The position numbers were made by a program, and so were the translations under genes. 64,000 bases of DNA from Tenrec ecaudatus (taxonomy: Eukaryota > Chordata > Mammalia > Afrosoricida > Tenrecidae), in assembly GCF_050624435.1 (NCBI RefSeq), contig NC_134546.1, positions 16,949,001 through 17,013,000 on the forward strand, given 5' to 3'. The notes under the pieces are model-generated. The model had not been told where the DNA came from. It saw only the letters and a list, made by a program, of their open reading frames with translations, and made no database searches. This document shows positions 32,957 through 62,704 of this stretch, piece after piece. Position 1 is the stretch's first letter. Every line of letters begins with the position of its first letter.

Positions 32957-33420
32957 TTGACTTTTTAATTTCTAGAGATTCTATTAGTTTCTAATCATTT
33001 TACAAATGTACCTCTTCCTTGCTCATATATTTGAAATTTGTACATATAAACTTACCAGTTGTCTCTAACACTTGTACTCCCTCCCAATATCTTTGGCGTG
33101 AAAATATTGACTGACCTTCCCTTTAGTGCCTTCCCCCGCATCTAAGCTAATGCGTCCATTCCTAGTGGTGTTCCCTTCCTTTCAGTCCTGCCCGTGGTAA
33201 CCATCAGCGTTTCTTTCTGTGTGAAAATCATTTCTTGCATTTACTTTTAAAGGCATGACATAGCTGATATCCAGTATATGATTATTATAATGTCTAAAGT
33301 CATTGATCTAATTCTGCTGTTTGTTGTTTCTTTTGAATCTCTCATAGGGTCATGTTTCTGATCGTAAGGTCACAACTGATTTTCATTTGAAGTAATCCCG
33401 AGAAGCCGAACTAGAATATA

Positions 33421-33535
33421 TACCGTACATACTCGAGTATAAGCCAACTGAATATCAGCTGAGGCACCCAATTTTACCACAAAAACAGCATTAAAAATGT
33501 GCTGAAAAACTTGGCTTATACACGAGTATATGTTA
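33421..33535 (+). mobile_element. Palindromic MITE, copy 3
   Basis: Starts taccgtacatactcgagtat and ends ttatacacgagtatatg, with the family interior aattttaccacaaaaacagc. Confidence 0.75.
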
Positions 33536-33589
33536 TTCTTTCAGAGAATTTGTTAATGTCTAAACTACATAAAGGATTAAGACCAATTT

Positions 33590-33960
33590 GATAAAAGCAG
33601 TGAAAGAATCCAATCAAGAAATGAACAAAGGATATGAGTAGACAAGTCACAGAAAAAGAAATATAAATGATAATTAACAAATGAAAAAGATACCTTTACT
33701 TGGGATCAGGAAAATATAATTAAAGAGACAATTTTACACTCATCAGATGGGCAAAATAAAACTTTAGTAACACACAGAATATTGGTGAAGGGGAGGGGAA
33801 ATGGGTACTCTCTGGCACTGGCACTGTAATTGGACAATATGTAATACAATTAATGAAAGTCACGTTTCTTTACCCCACCACTCAGTTTCTAAGTCAGTAT
33901 GCCACAAAAACAGTATATGCACATCCTCTGAAAATGCATTCCTTTACTTGAGTTGTTATA
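33590..33960 (+). mobile_element. Old L1 ORF2 fragment
   Basis: Diverged L1 text such as catcagatgggcaaaataaa and attggtgaaggggagggg. Confidence 0.55.
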
Positions 33961-34021
33961 TACATACAGTTAACATTTCTTTCTTTGTGTTTCCAAAGGG
34001 CTGAAGGGTGAAACTGGTTTT

Positions 34022-34195
34022 TGAAATAAGGTCCTGGGTGGCACAAGTGATCTGTGCTTGACTACCCCACCCCTAAAGCTGGTCACACAGACCCACTCAA
34101 CAGTGCTTTGCCATGGAGCCTGGGGAGCGGTCAACTTCGTCACCCAGTGGGTTGTGCCAGGAGTCAGAATCAACTGGACAGTAATGATGTGCTTT
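34022..34195 (+). mobile_element. Degraded SINE
   Basis: Head ggtcctgggtggcacaagtg and end gagtcagaatcaactggaca. It is followed directly by an L1 3' end. Confidence 0.65.
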
Positions 34196-34197
34196 AA

Positions 34198-34336
34198 AAT
34201 AAGCTTTCACTGCTCAATAGAAAGCACATGTCTAAAAAAGAATGATGGCAACATATGTCCAAATGTGCTTGATACGACTGATTTACGGATTGTTACAAGT
34301 TGTAAGTGCTCCCACTAAAATGATCTTTTAATAAAA
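34198..34336 (+). mobile_element. L1 3' end
   Basis: Short, diverged end with gatggcaacatatgtccaaa and a closing gctcccactaaaatgatc. Confidence 0.7.
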
Positions 34337-34930
34337 ACAAGCTTTTATTAAACTAATGCATCACTTAGCATTCACAATATGCTCTGTGAAACGGAACATT
34401 GTGAGATTTGGACATTGTACAAACACAGTATTCTAACTAGGTGCTATTTCGTTAATTAACTTCAAGTGTCGTACCTTGGATTAACTTGTTTGGCTCTCAC
34501 CCGGCGTCATTAGGAATTTCTCCATGCCTGGTATTGCTCCTTCCTCCACGTTCTGTAGCCTTGTAGCTTTCAATGGAACTTATCCTTAATACCTTGGAAA
34601 ATTGTTTTATGGAAGATCACAGTGATTGTTAAGTACAGAATATCTAAATCAGTAACATTCACTGATTTTCTCTTTCAGTGTGGTTTAGTCACCCTTTGTT
34701 TCACTGCCAATGTGCCCTCCTCCCCTGCCTCCTGCTGTTCCCACTAGTCCTGGTTTGCGGCATTTGAGAGCCACGACGCAGTTCACGCCAAAGAACTTAA
34801 GACTTCAGGTGTGGGATATGTAAGACTGGATACTGCCGAATTGAAGCACACCCCATTTTACGATAAACTTTCCAGACAGAAGGGCAATACATACTGAAGT
34901 CAGTAACTGTTTATTGTGACTATAAAGCTC

Positions 34931-35018
34931 TATGAGGGAGACGTAAAAAGTTTGTGGAAAAAAGTTAATGTGGGATTATTGAAAAATTTCCACAATACTT
35001 TTGAAGCCTCCATGTATA
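34931..35018. mobile_element. Short hairpin MITE, mariner-like
   Basis: Near-palindrome: acgtaaaaagtttgtggaaa pairs with tttccacaatacttttgaag. Same family as 26278-26355 by eye. Confidence 0.55.
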
Positions 35019-35212
35019 TATACTGTACCAGTCTACACCTGGAAACTCAATCACTTTACACACAGGTCATGATGTACACATGTGCAGAAGAATGTTCATT
35101 ATGTACTATTCTCCAACTGGAATTTTGGAATCCAGTACTGATGCATATATGTGGTGGAATGTTGCCTGAATGGCTTGACACATGGCCATATTCTCAGTCT
35201 TGAGAACTTGAG

Positions 35213-35672
35213 TGTGGCAGTTTGATTTCACATCAGCTTGACTTTGCATGGATGTGCAAAGGTGGAGTCCAACATGTCAATCAGGTCACAGCTTGGTGGG
35301 GCAGTGGCCTTCCTGTGAGAAACTGGGAACCCCACCGCAACCTCCCAACTCTCTAGCTTCTTCCTCCCTGTTCGTGAGGCCTCTGCCTGCCTCTGGGGCA
35401 GCCGTATGTACGCGCTGGTGTCCCGCCATGTTTTCATGGGCTGTGGACCTACATGACTCTGCACTTTTGGCCTGTGATTGTCCCACATCCAGCTTGACTC
35501 ATCAGCACCATCAACCCGCACTTATGTGTGTCTGAAGATGGCTCCAGATTACATCAAATTTCCAGACTTGAATGGGACTGGGCTGGATGCTGTTTCATTG
35601 TAACATTTCTTTATATATCTATATACACAGTGCCACTGCTTTTGTTTCTCTAGATAACAACCCAAACCAACA
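35213..35672 (+). mobile_element. LTR-like repeat, copy 3
   Basis: Starts tgtggcagtttgatttcaca, holds atgtcaatcaggtcacagct and ends aacaacccaaaccaaca. Confidence 0.6.
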
Positions 35673-35699
35673 CAATGATCCCCAGCCCCTTTTGCTGCC

Positions 35700-36829
35700 C
35701 ATCTAGAATTTCACAGCTGTGCACCCGTTTTCCAATAGTGAGACTCATCATTTCACCAGATAAAATTTTGCTTTCCAAATAGACTTAATCTTTCCTATTT
35801 TCTGTTCTATTAGTTAGCTGTTACCTCTCCCAAACGGACCCTCCCCACAGACACGGATTTGCTGGTATAGACCACCTTCCTTTTTTTAGTCTCACTGACT
35901 TTTAAATTTTTGCAATATCTTAACTAACATATCCGACTACATGTAATATTTTATCTGTGGCAATTAGTTTGGGCTGCCAGTTGTATTCTGTTTAGATCTA
36001 CTTTTCATGATCAGAGTTTTCTGCAACAAGTTCAGTGAGCTTAAGTTTGTTCGTATTTAAAACGAAGCATTAAAACCTCATTTTGAACAGTTGCGTACAT
36101 GGCAGGGCTTATTAACTAGTGAACTCCACTGTAGACAGGTTGGTGGCCCAATTTTTTTGCAGGGGCCCATAAATGTAGTTTCTTCTTTTGGCAGTGGTTT
36201 ACTTTTTTGAGGAGAGGATCCTCTACCAGGACTCTGCCTGGCTGATGTAAGACTAGCTGTTGGTTTTCTAGAACTGATTAAAGACAAAGATCTATCGATT
36301 ATTCAGTATGCAAAATTCTGTGTAATTCCCATACGTACAGGTACTTGTGTTGGCTGAGTACCCTGAGTCAAGAAATTATTTTCACCTTTTTAGCTAAATT
36401 ATTCATAGAATAAATTCAGCTACTAAATTGAGACATATCTGCTATAGTGTCTTTCCTAGTAAATCTTGGAAAAAATATTTTCTTTGGCCCTGGGATTTAG
36501 AAAATTATTTGAAAAGGAAAATTCTATTGGCAGAATGTCACTCAAGACATACTACTGTTAATACCTGTAAGTTTCAAGTTTGGCTCTCCCTAATTACATA
36601 TTCCAGATAAATTAAAGTCTCCCACAATCAGGGGAAGAAAATGCTATTCAATTGATATTTAATCACATACATTTACTAAAGTGATTAAAAAGCATTGTTT
36701 TGGAGGTATGTTTAACTAGTTTCTAAACATAACAGTGAAACACAGTGACAGAGATAAAATGCAATAGATCGCAACAAATAATTTTTAGAAATCTTTGCTC
36801 ACTATTAAGGTCTGCATTTCTTACAGACA
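35700..36829. other. Intergenic sequence downstream of TIA1
   Basis: A/T-rich, no recognised repeat or ORF of interest. Part may be an extended TIA1 3' UTR. Confidence 0.4.
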
Positions 36830-39770
36830 CATTTTATTTTCAAACTCAACTGTAGCCTTGAGCATTTTAGAGCAGTTCATAAAACAAATTCCTTTCGTCA
36901 ATGCAGTCTATTTCTTAACTGCATTTCCCAAGGGAATAAAACGTAACCTATAAACTGAAGAGCAAAAGGAATAAGACGAGTATCTGAGCCTCACTGTCAC
37001 CAAGGAGAGCACAAGAAAAATGAGACCCTTCTTTCACCATTAGCTACACTGTACACAGGGCCAATTACCGGTGGTATTAGACAGCAACCCAACAGAAACT
37101 ATGGCTTCTTGACCAAGATTTAAAAAGGAAGAGTAAACAAACCCCCCAAAAAACCAGTTAATGTGACAATAGAGCTAGAGCAAAAAGAATAAATCCCCAA
37201 AACTTCTCACACACAATAATCACTGCAAGAAGATCCCACAGGCTATAGAAAACATAAAGGAACTTTAATATCCAAACAGTCAGGATAAAAGATACTGGAT
37301 TAACGACTCGTTGAGTGTGAATTACTTTAGGTTCTTTACAGTACCAGATGTATCTTAAAGAAAAATCTGAAAGCATACTGCAGAGAATGAAACAATTATA
37401 GAAAAAAATAATTTCCTTACCTGATACTAACACCAGTATGAGTTTTGAAAAAATCTTTAGGTGAATTGCCTTAACACTAAGAGTAAAGTTCAAACAGAAG
37501 TTAGCTCTGTTCCTGAAATGTGAATTTGTTCAGTAGTAACCTTTCCATCATGAGTAATGACATTACAATCTTCTCAAGTAGTTAATGTACATTTTCAGAT
37601 TTGTGCATTATGAAAATATACTGGCTAATAAAAAGTGTTATTTCTTGATAGCCAAAATAAAAGAAAAATTATACTTCTGCTTAAATTATTTATACCCAAA
37701 TAATTTACCCTGCAGTCTATAAGATACTCAGGAAATAAAAATACTTTTGAGTAACAGAAAATAGTGAGGGGCCTAAAATATAAACATAAGTTGGCTAAAA
37801 ATAGCTTCCTGATATTTAATTTTTAAAGAGTATTTTATTTAAGCTGCTTTTGGTTGCATGCCCTGATTTGTGAAAGTTAATAAGGAAATAAAATTTCCAA
37901 GTATTAAAAAAATTTACTTAACTTCCATAAAACAACTTTTAATGTACCAACACTTAAAATACACAGTGACTTAATGAAACATCAGCACAACTGCATAGAA
38001 TTGAGCTCCAGAGAATTACACACTTGTGAGCTGTCTTTCCTGGGCTCTGGTTTAGAAGTAAGTGTATTTATTGGCTTAGAGGCCAGGTTAGAGTCCTTTG
38101 TTCCCACCTGGAAGATACCGGTGAGGAAACTCTAAAATTCCACAGGCATTTTTCTTTTCCTAAATAAAATGATGGGAGTTATTTGAAGGTCTTAACAACA
38201 ACAACAACAACAGCAACAAGAAATCATCTAAGTATGTATACTGGAGATTAAAGGAAGCTAGTTTGTGACCTTCACTGACAACACAAAACAAAACTTTCCA
38301 CAACTCTTCTAAAAAGACTGAAATGTCAAAACTTGAACAACGCCATCAAAGATTAGACCTCTTCATGCTCGGAGCCACCCCAAAATGATAACTGGGAACT
38401 CCAGGAAAACAGGTACCAAAAAATAAAAGTTAAAATTGCACTGAGGATTCTCTCCTCTTTGAAGGCTCTGCAAGGAGGTAGGATTTAAGTACTTTTGTTT
38501 GGTTTTGGCCTCTGAACATTTTTCAATGCTTTGCTCGGCGGTCCTTTAGGCTAATATTAAATAAGAGTTCACAAAGAACCCCAAGTCTGATACACGGATA
38601 GTCTACAGTTTCACAGCAACCATTTGTACATAGTATAATTAAGTTGATCTGCTCTTTTTGAGTAAATCTAACTAGAAAATGGCAAATTAATATATTCTTT
38701 TACATATAATTTTATGTCTCAAAATTCTTGAAAAACAAGAGCAGATGACTTTGTATTCAAAGACTACCAAAGTGTGTATTTGATATTCACATGCAAACAA
38801 CTTAAAACCTTATAAATCTCATGTCAACTCTGCATGATACCTTTAAGAAGGAAACAACATACAAAGTTCGCTAATTGTGCAAAATATTAAATTGCTAAAA
38901 CATTTTACATAATGAAATAATACACATGAATGTAGACGTTGACACGTGAAATTAACATGGGTTCATAAGAACTTATCACATTTCAGAGATATTCTTTAGT
39001 AACAAGTTTCTGTTTTTAGATTTCCTGGAACACAGCAAAGTTTATCACAGAAGATAAAAATCCTTTCAACAAATCCAACAGGGAATTCTTGAGGCACCTT
39101 CTCATATAAAACACAAAATGAATGCAATTATCAATCCATCTGAGAAAAGTTTTCAATTTATGCGAACATCATCTTTTAAGTGTATTTTATAGAATAAGGC
39201 AAGACAAATCTGTGAAAAAATGTAGATACAAAAATGATGTAAACTAATACTTTACATTAAAAAACCCCAAAGGGATCAAAAGTAGAGATGAGACAGTTCA
39301 AACAATGCCTTTTTCTTTAAACCTCCAACACAATGGTGCACAGCTGAGGGTAACAAACCACTTCCAGACTCGGCACACGGTTTTGGTTCTTTTTTTTTTA
39401 ACATCTGTATCTTACATGTTTTAAATCATATCAGAAATGCAAACTAGAAATGCACACTACTTCAGTGGAAAAAAGTTCAACATTGTGCAATTTTCTGCCT
39501 CTTAATTTTTAAAAGTGGCAGCAATCCCTGCATTTTTTTGAAACAAGGATCTGAGAAACTTTATCAAAAAAGGTAATGAAGGCAAAAGTTGGCAGACATC
39601 CAGCATCTTGTTTCTTTTTAAAACAATGTGGATACATAATTTCATGATTAAAAAATGAATCTTTTAAATAAATACATTGTATCTGACATTTGCACTGACT
39701 GATTTGATAAATCTTTAAGTAAACAAGGCTTTACTACACTGCTTGTAGCTTCCGATTCTGGAGTCCTTTC
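36830..39770 (-). other. TIA1: TIA1 3' UTR (distal end approximate)
   Basis: About 2.9 kb of A/T-rich sequence downstream of the stop with no recognised SINE or L1, unlike everything to its left. Several AATAAA signals occur on the minus strand (plus-strand tttatt near 36833, 37837 and 38065). I chose the most distal one because the human 3' UTR is of similar length. An (AAC)n tract lies at about 38188-38217. The true cleavage site cannot be set from sequence alone. Confidence 0.55.
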
Positions 39771-56342
<16,572 letters not shown>

Positions 56343-56751
56343 TTACCGTTGTAATTTTGCATCGATTATTTTTAAGGTTGTTTACAGAAAAATGTATTTT
56401 GAAATTAAGCAGGTCTTTGATTTAAGCTTTACTGAGAACAGCTCATAATAAAGTCTGACAAAACCTCACAATCTCTTTCAAAAATGAGATACAAAATGTT
56501 ATTTGCAAATATATTAGACACAAGAATTATTAAATGTTAAAGCCATTAGATGAAAGGCTGGTGTGTAAATTGATAAGTCGCGTGGTGTCTAAGTTAACAC
56601 AGATACTACTTACCAATTGCACAGAGGACCATTTTAAAAATGTGAAATTTTGGCTAATACCACTTGGATTCAGTGTTTAAATATCAAGTAATTTTATTTA
56701 CACTACATGTTCAATATGAAGTATAGTGTCACCTATGAAATATTCAAATAA

Positions 56752-56948
56752 AAAAGCCTTGGTGGAGTAGTGGTTAAAAACTCTTAACCACTTGGATCAG
56801 TAGAGTTTGAATCTATCAGTAGCTCTGAAGCCAAGATGAGACTGTCTGTTCCTATTAAGATTTAAAGTCTTGGAAACCTACAGGGGCAGTTCTAGTATGT
56901 CCTATAGGGTCACTATGAGTCTGATATCCACTTGATTGAGCTTGGTTG
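56752..56948 (+). mobile_element. SINE in TIA1 intron 1
   Basis: gccttggtggagtagtggtt to gtccactatgagtc-like cctatagggtcactatgagt. Confidence 0.83.
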
Positions 56949-56959
56949 AACCTACATCT

Positions 56960-57370
56960 AATCAAATTTAAATTTAGTCCAAGTATGCAGGCTATTGCCA
57001 TAAAAAACAAGCATACAAATCCAGTTGTGGGGTACTCTGTAAAATGTTAGTTCTCTTTAAAAAAAAATTAATGTCCAGATTTTTAAAAGGCTTAATGGGA
57101 TTGACCCTGACAACCAAACACATAGTATGACCCTTGACTAGGTCCATGGATGACGGAAGAATGTACTGGGACTATGGAGCAATTTCAAACACTTACAGAA
57201 CATGTACATGTGTCCAGATTAATAGTGAGGAAAAGAAAATATATTTTTTATCTTGATTGGCTGGGAAATATAAAAGAATCATGAACACAAGACAGTCATC
57301 ATGGTAACCTGCACAGTTTTAACCCATACTTGCTATGGAAACTGAGCATTCAAGATTAGTTGAGAAACAG
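56960..57370. other. TIA1 intron 1, nothing recognised
   Basis: Short A/T-rich stretch between a SINE and an L1 3' region; no feature seen. Confidence 0.5.
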
Positions 57371-57374
57371 GCAC

Positions 57375-58050
57375 CTAGCAGAGAAGCAACAAGCCCACAT
57401 GGAAAAAGCACACCAGCCTGTGCGATCATGAGGTGTAACAGGCATCAGAAGATTCCACACAAACAAAGCATATTGTTGAGAATAAGGGGGGCTGGAGCAG
57501 AGACCCGAAACCCATCTGTAGACAATGGGACATTCCCTCACAGAAGGGTCCTAAGAAAAGGATGAGTCAACCAGGGTGTTGTATAGCACCGATGAACACA
57601 AACTAGTCCTCTGGTTCTTTGAGGGCTCCTCAGCCCTGGTCATCATGATCCCTTTCACTGTGGGCCAGACCAGAGGATGCGCACAGAACAGATAAGAGGT
57701 AAAGAGCTCATGACACAGAGTAGCGAAACCAGGAGGGTGGAGAGAAGGTGGGAAAAGGTGGGGAGGAAGAAGGAACCATTCAACAATCGCAATCATTGAC
57801 ACATAATCACATCCCACCCCCACGAGACAACCAACAGAAACCATGGGGAAAGTGGGGGAGAGGGAGACAGTGGTTGGTGTAAGATATGAAAATAATTTAT
57901 AATTTATTAAGGGATCACCAAGGGGGGAGGAGCTGATACTAAGGTCTCAATAGAAAGTAAATGTTTAGAAAAGAATGATGGCAACATATGTAAAAATATG
58001 CTTGATACAATTGATATATGGAAGATACAAGATGAGTCTGAATGAGCCTT
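57375..58050 (+). mobile_element. L1 3' region in TIA1 intron 1
   Basis: Starts in the acaagcccacatggaaaaag module and runs through the 3' region to gcttgatacaattgatatat, but lacks the final polyadenylation-signal end. Confidence 0.78.
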
Positions 58051-58793
58051 TTTGCAGTACCCAGAATGAAACAAGTGCTTAAAGAACTTTTTAAAGACAT
58101 CACTATAGGCAAGACCCAGTTATGGATGCTGAAATTAGCTAAAAAAAACGGAGAATATTTGCAAAGCCTCAAAACATTTAGTTATTGGCTTTAAATAACG
58201 AATTGGTAGTTTTAGCATGTCTACAAATTCTCTGATGAATATTCTACTAGACTTTGTTGCCGTCTTCTAGTTTCTGGCTCACAGTGACAGTGTGCAATAG
58301 AATGGAACTCGGCCTGAGTCCACAAATGCAGTCACTGTGTCAGGCCACCTCATCGAGATGTCCTTTCTCCTGGGATGGTTCTCTCCGAATAACAAGCCCA
58401 AGGTACACGAGACACAATCGTGCCATCCTTGCTTCTTAGGAGCATTCCAGTTATATTTGTTAATTCTCTTGTAGTCCAAGTTTTATTTAGTATTCTTCAC
58501 ACATTATGACGTGGGACAGGTGAACCTCAGGCCTCAAAATGACATCTTAACACTATTAATTCTTTGAAGAGGTGTTTGGGGGCAGATCTGCCCAATGAAA
58601 TATATCACTTGTTTTTCTGGCTGATGCTTCCGTGGGTGTTGATTATAGATCCAAGTAGAATGAAATCCTTAGTAACTTCAATCTTTTTTCCATTTACCTT
58701 GATACTGCTTACTGGTCCAGGTGTGACGACTTTTATGTTGTAATATAATCCATACTAAAGGAGATCAAAGACGGAATCTTTGATATTCATCTT

Positions 58794-58931
58794 TTTTAAT
58801 TAATAAATCTTTTTATTGGGGCTCATACAACTCTTATCACAATCCGTACATACATCAATTGAGCAAAGCACCCTTATACATTCGTTGCCCTCGTCATTCT
58901 CAAAATTCACCTTCCACTTGGGTTCCTGGAA
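58794..58931 (-). mobile_element. L1 3' end inserted in RTE, 12-bp TSD
   Basis: Duplications gatattcatctt at 58782-58793 and 58932-58943. The host RTE text resumes exactly after the second copy. Confidence 0.9.
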
Positions 58932-59056
58932 GATATTCATCTTAAGTGCTTCAAATCTTCACTTCTAGCAAGCAAGGCTGGAGCATCTGCATAACAAACA
59001 TTGCTAATGAGTCTTCCTCACATCTTAATGTCAAATTCTTGTCATGTAGTCCCATT

Positions 59057-59430
59057 AAAAAAAAATCCTTTTATGGGGGGGAGGCTCGTACAATTCACTA
59101 TCCATACAGACATCCATCGTGACAAGTGCATATGTACATTTGTTGCCATCATCATTCTCAAAACATTTGCCTTCCACTTGAACCCTTAATATCAGCGTTT
59201 CCCCCTCCCTCCCCACTCCCCTCTACCTCATGAACCCTTCATAATTCATAAATTATTATTTTGTCATGTATTATACTGTCCGACGTCTCCCCCTGCCCTC
59301 TTCTCTGTCCATCTCCCAGGGAGGACGCCATACGTAGATTTTTGTAATCAGTTCCTCCTTCCTACCCCACCTTCCCTCCACCCTCCAGGCATCGCCACTC
59401 TCACCACTGGTCCTGGGGGAGTCATCTGCC
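59057..59430 (-). mobile_element. L1 3' end inserted in RTE, 11-bp TSD
   Basis: Duplications gtagtcccatt at 59046-59056 and 59431-59441. The host RTE resumes after it. Confidence 0.9.
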
Positions 59431-60749
59431 GTAGTCCCATTTTTATTATTTGCTCAGTATAGACTGAATAAGTATAGTGAAAGAATATAATAATGTATAT
59501 ATTCTGATTTTTAAACTACACATCTCCCTGCTTTGTTCAATAATCTGCCTCTTGATCTATGTACAAGTTCTGCTTGACTATAAATCACATTTTTGCAATG
59601 TTTTCCAAAATTCGGTTTGATTCACGTAGTTGAATACTTTTGCACAGTCCGAGTATTCTGGTCTTCTCTACTTTCAGCCAAGAACCACCTGACACCCTCA
59701 CTCTATGCTCTCTTCTAAATCCAGCTTCAACTTCTGATAGTCCCAGTCGATGTACTGCAGTATCTGTATTGAATTCACCGTTAGTGAAATTATAGTTACA
59801 TGTGATATTAATGATGTTATTCAGAAATTTCTGCATTCCATTGGATCACTTTTCTTCGGAACAGGCAGGCATAAAGCTGTCTTCCAAATCTCTTGGCATT
59901 GACTATGAGTGCTTCTAGGATTGCTTTCATTTCAATTGACATTCCATCAATTCCTGGAGCCTTGTTTTTCACGAATGCCTTCAGTGCAGCTTGCCCTTCT
60001 TCCTTCAGTGCCATGAATTCTTGATCACCTACTACCTGAATGGCTAAATGTTAATCAATTCTTTTTTGGTACAATATTTCTTCCATCTTCTATTGATGCT
60101 TCTTGAGTCATCCAATTTTTGCCTCCAAATTCCTTTAATACTGCAACTTGAAACTTGAATCCCCCCCTTCCCCCCAGATCCTTCAGCTTGAGGAAGTTTG
60201 CTCTGGTTTCCTAGCCCTAAGTGTTTGCATTTTTTCACTATAATTCCTGGCTGTCTTTTCAAGTCCCACTTTGAAGTCTTCCACCAGCTCATCAGTTCTC
60301 CCATTTGCTTTAGATACCCTACATTCAAGAACAAGCTACATTTATGTTGGTCTTTTTCTTCCTTACTTTTTAATGACCTTTTGATGTGTTCCCCTAAGAT
60401 ACCCTTGATGTCATACCATTATTGTTTATCTAGTCTTAAGTCACTGGTATTTAATGCATCCAGACTAATTATAAGATGGTCTCTCAATTCGTGTGGAATA
60501 TATTCAAGACTGGACTTTTAGCTTTCATGAACTTGTTTTCATTTTCTTCAGCTTGACATGCCTTTGTAAATAAAATCTACTTATTGTTGATTTTATCCTC
60601 ACATGTTACACCTGATCCTCTGGTAATTACTATTGCTCTATTTTCTAAACATATGTGGAATCTAATCACTTCTCCGCTCCAAAAAGAGCATACTTTCTAA
60701 GGCATTTTCTCTCTTATCTGGTATTGTCAAAACTGCTTGACTAATTTTT

Positions 60750-60872
60750 AAAAACATTTTATTAGGGGCTCATACAACTCTTATCACAATCCATACATAT
60801 ACATACATCAATTGTATAAAGCACATCTGTACATTCTTTGCCCTAATCATTTTCAAAGCATTTGCTCTCCAA
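60750..60872 (-). mobile_element. L1 3' end, 13-bp TSD
   Basis: Duplications ttgactaattttt at 60737-60749 and 60873-60885. The 123-bp insert starts in the A/T-rich tail and stops in the atttgctctcc segment. Confidence 0.9.
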
Positions 60873-61049
60873 TTGACTAATTTTTTATTAATCTACTTGT
60901 CTATGTTTTTCTGCCCCTTTAAAGGTCAGGAGCACTACCACCGCCTCTATTTAAAACCCCTTGGCTTCCATTGACTCCCAGATAAAAGAACAAGGTCCTA
61001 TTAGAGCCCTACAGGAACGTGTGTTTTCAATCTTCCTTTTTATGATCCA

Positions 61050-61212
61050 GGAGTCCATAGTGGGTTATGCGTTGGGTTGCTAACCCCAGGCTCCAGTCAT
61101 TTCGTGGGAGAAAGATGAGATGTTCTATTTCTGTAAAGATACCCACAGACAAGAGTTCTACTGTCTTAGAGAGCCTCACAGTCACAAATGACTTGATGGT
61201 AGTTGAGTACGG
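61050..61212 (+). mobile_element. SINE in TIA1 intron 1
   Basis: ggagtccatagtgggttatg to atgacttgatggtagttgag, partly degraded. Confidence 0.78.
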
Positions 61213-61334
61213 AATTTGTGGTTTCTCATGTTCACACTCCTGAGGCTACCCCTGAGGGTCTCAGTGCTTGTTATCAAAGAATGCCATTTCTTTACTACTC
61301 TAGAAATATTAATACTTCCCCACCTTCCCTACTC

Positions 61335-61530
61335 AGATATCCTGGCAGTGTGATGGGTTAAGAGTTGGGCTGCTAACCATGGTCAACAGTTCAAAATCAT
61401 CAGCATGCAGACGAAGAGGCCTTCTGCTCCCATTAAGACTTATCGTGTCAGAAATTCAAAGGGGCAGTTCTCTGTCCTATCAGTCACTATGAAGCAGAAT
61501 GATTCAATGGCAGTAAGAGTGAGACCTTCT
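61335..61530 (+). mobile_element. SINE in TIA1 intron 1
   Basis: atcctggcagtgtgatgggt to gaatgattcaatggcagtaa. Confidence 0.82.
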
Positions 61531-62136
61531 TATCTGGCATTATTTTTCTCGTTAGCATGTATTGCCATGTATTTATTTATTCATCGCCTTCCTTTCTATA
61601 AGGTGAGCTCTTAAAGGGTCTGTTATAATTACTGTTGCATCTGGTACCTAAAGCATGACAGGTGGTGGTATTGCTCTCAAATACTGTTAAATGGATGTTT
61701 CTAATATATGCTTAATTACCAATCATTACTAATAGTTATTTGGAAACAGGGAAAATATTATCTAGTAAACCCTCTCTCCTCAATTATGAAGTTACCTGTA
61801 ACGACTTGAAAAAATATTATCCAACACACCCTTCTTCTCATTTATCAACAAGGCTAGGTCTCAAAGACCAGGCCATTATGGAAAAATCTGTTATGTGATA
61901 ATGAAGAATAAACCCATCAGATCACAGCAGGAGGGATGACAACATCAGCAGAGACTACATAACTGTGATACCAGTAAGAGGCAAGGCCCACATAACCTCA
62001 ACCATCACAGGCAAGAGTTTACTCTTGCCTTACACTTAGGCACTTGTTCCTGCCACGCATACTGCAGAAAAGATATTTTACTGTTGTCATAAATGTGACA
62101 TGTTGGGTAGAATGAGTCAATAAAAGAAAGGTGTAA

Positions 62137-62423
62137 GGACCTGATGCAAAGGGGCTTAAGTGGAGAGCAAATGCCTTGAGAATGATTGGGGCAGGGAATG
62201 TATGGATGTGCTTTATACAATTGATGTATGTATATGTATGGATTGTGGTAAGAGTTGTTTGAGTCCCTAATAAAATGTAAAAGAAGAAAAGAGAAAAAAA
62301 TGATTAGGGCAAAGACTGTACAGATGTGCTTTATACAACTGATGTATGTATATGTATGAACTGTGAAAAGAATTGTATCAGCCCCAATAAATTGTTAAAA
62401 AAAAATAAATGAAAAGAAAAAAA
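62137..62423 (+). mobile_element. Composite L1 insertion with fused double tail
   Basis: Perfect 15-bp duplications aaaagaaaggtgtaa at 62122-62136 and 62424-62438. Inside, a main L1 3' end (about 62137-62285) is joined by the A-rich linker gtaaaagaagaaaagag to a second short 3' end (about 62297-62400). The same junction occurs in the 3681-6828 element. Confidence 0.88.
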
Positions 62424-62704
62424 AAAAGAAAGGTGTAATTTAAGTATCTGATTTAGTGGTCTGCACTCAATGTTATCATCTGATGAGAACAGTAAAAGTG
62501 AAAAGATTAACTGAAGCAATCAACACACAAAACGATAAAGCCAAAGGTTCATGGAGAGGAGTGGGATGGGTAATAAGAGTAAAGGATAAGTGTGAGGTGA
62601 CAGTAAGGTAAGGCCCACATTAATATACAACAATTATTTAGTTGTAGGCTTTTACAAGTTTTCTACAACTTAATGACCTGCATTCTTAGGAAACATGAAA
62701 TCTG

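Larger units (their letters stand above)
58600..60565 (-). mobile_element. Long decayed RTE/BovB element in TIA1 intron 1
   Basis: The minus strand shows KNKAPGIDGMSIEM (RT domain), YTKKEL-like and QPGIIVKKCKHL blocks, spread over several broken frames, roughly 1.4 kb of RTE once two L1 inserts are removed. It is in sense with TIA1. No complete ORF remains. Confidence 0.82.

Noticed and set aside
59817..60334. Two minus-strand open frames resembling unknown proteins
   Set aside because: They are broken pieces of the RTE ORF (for example KNKAPGIDG), not host genes.
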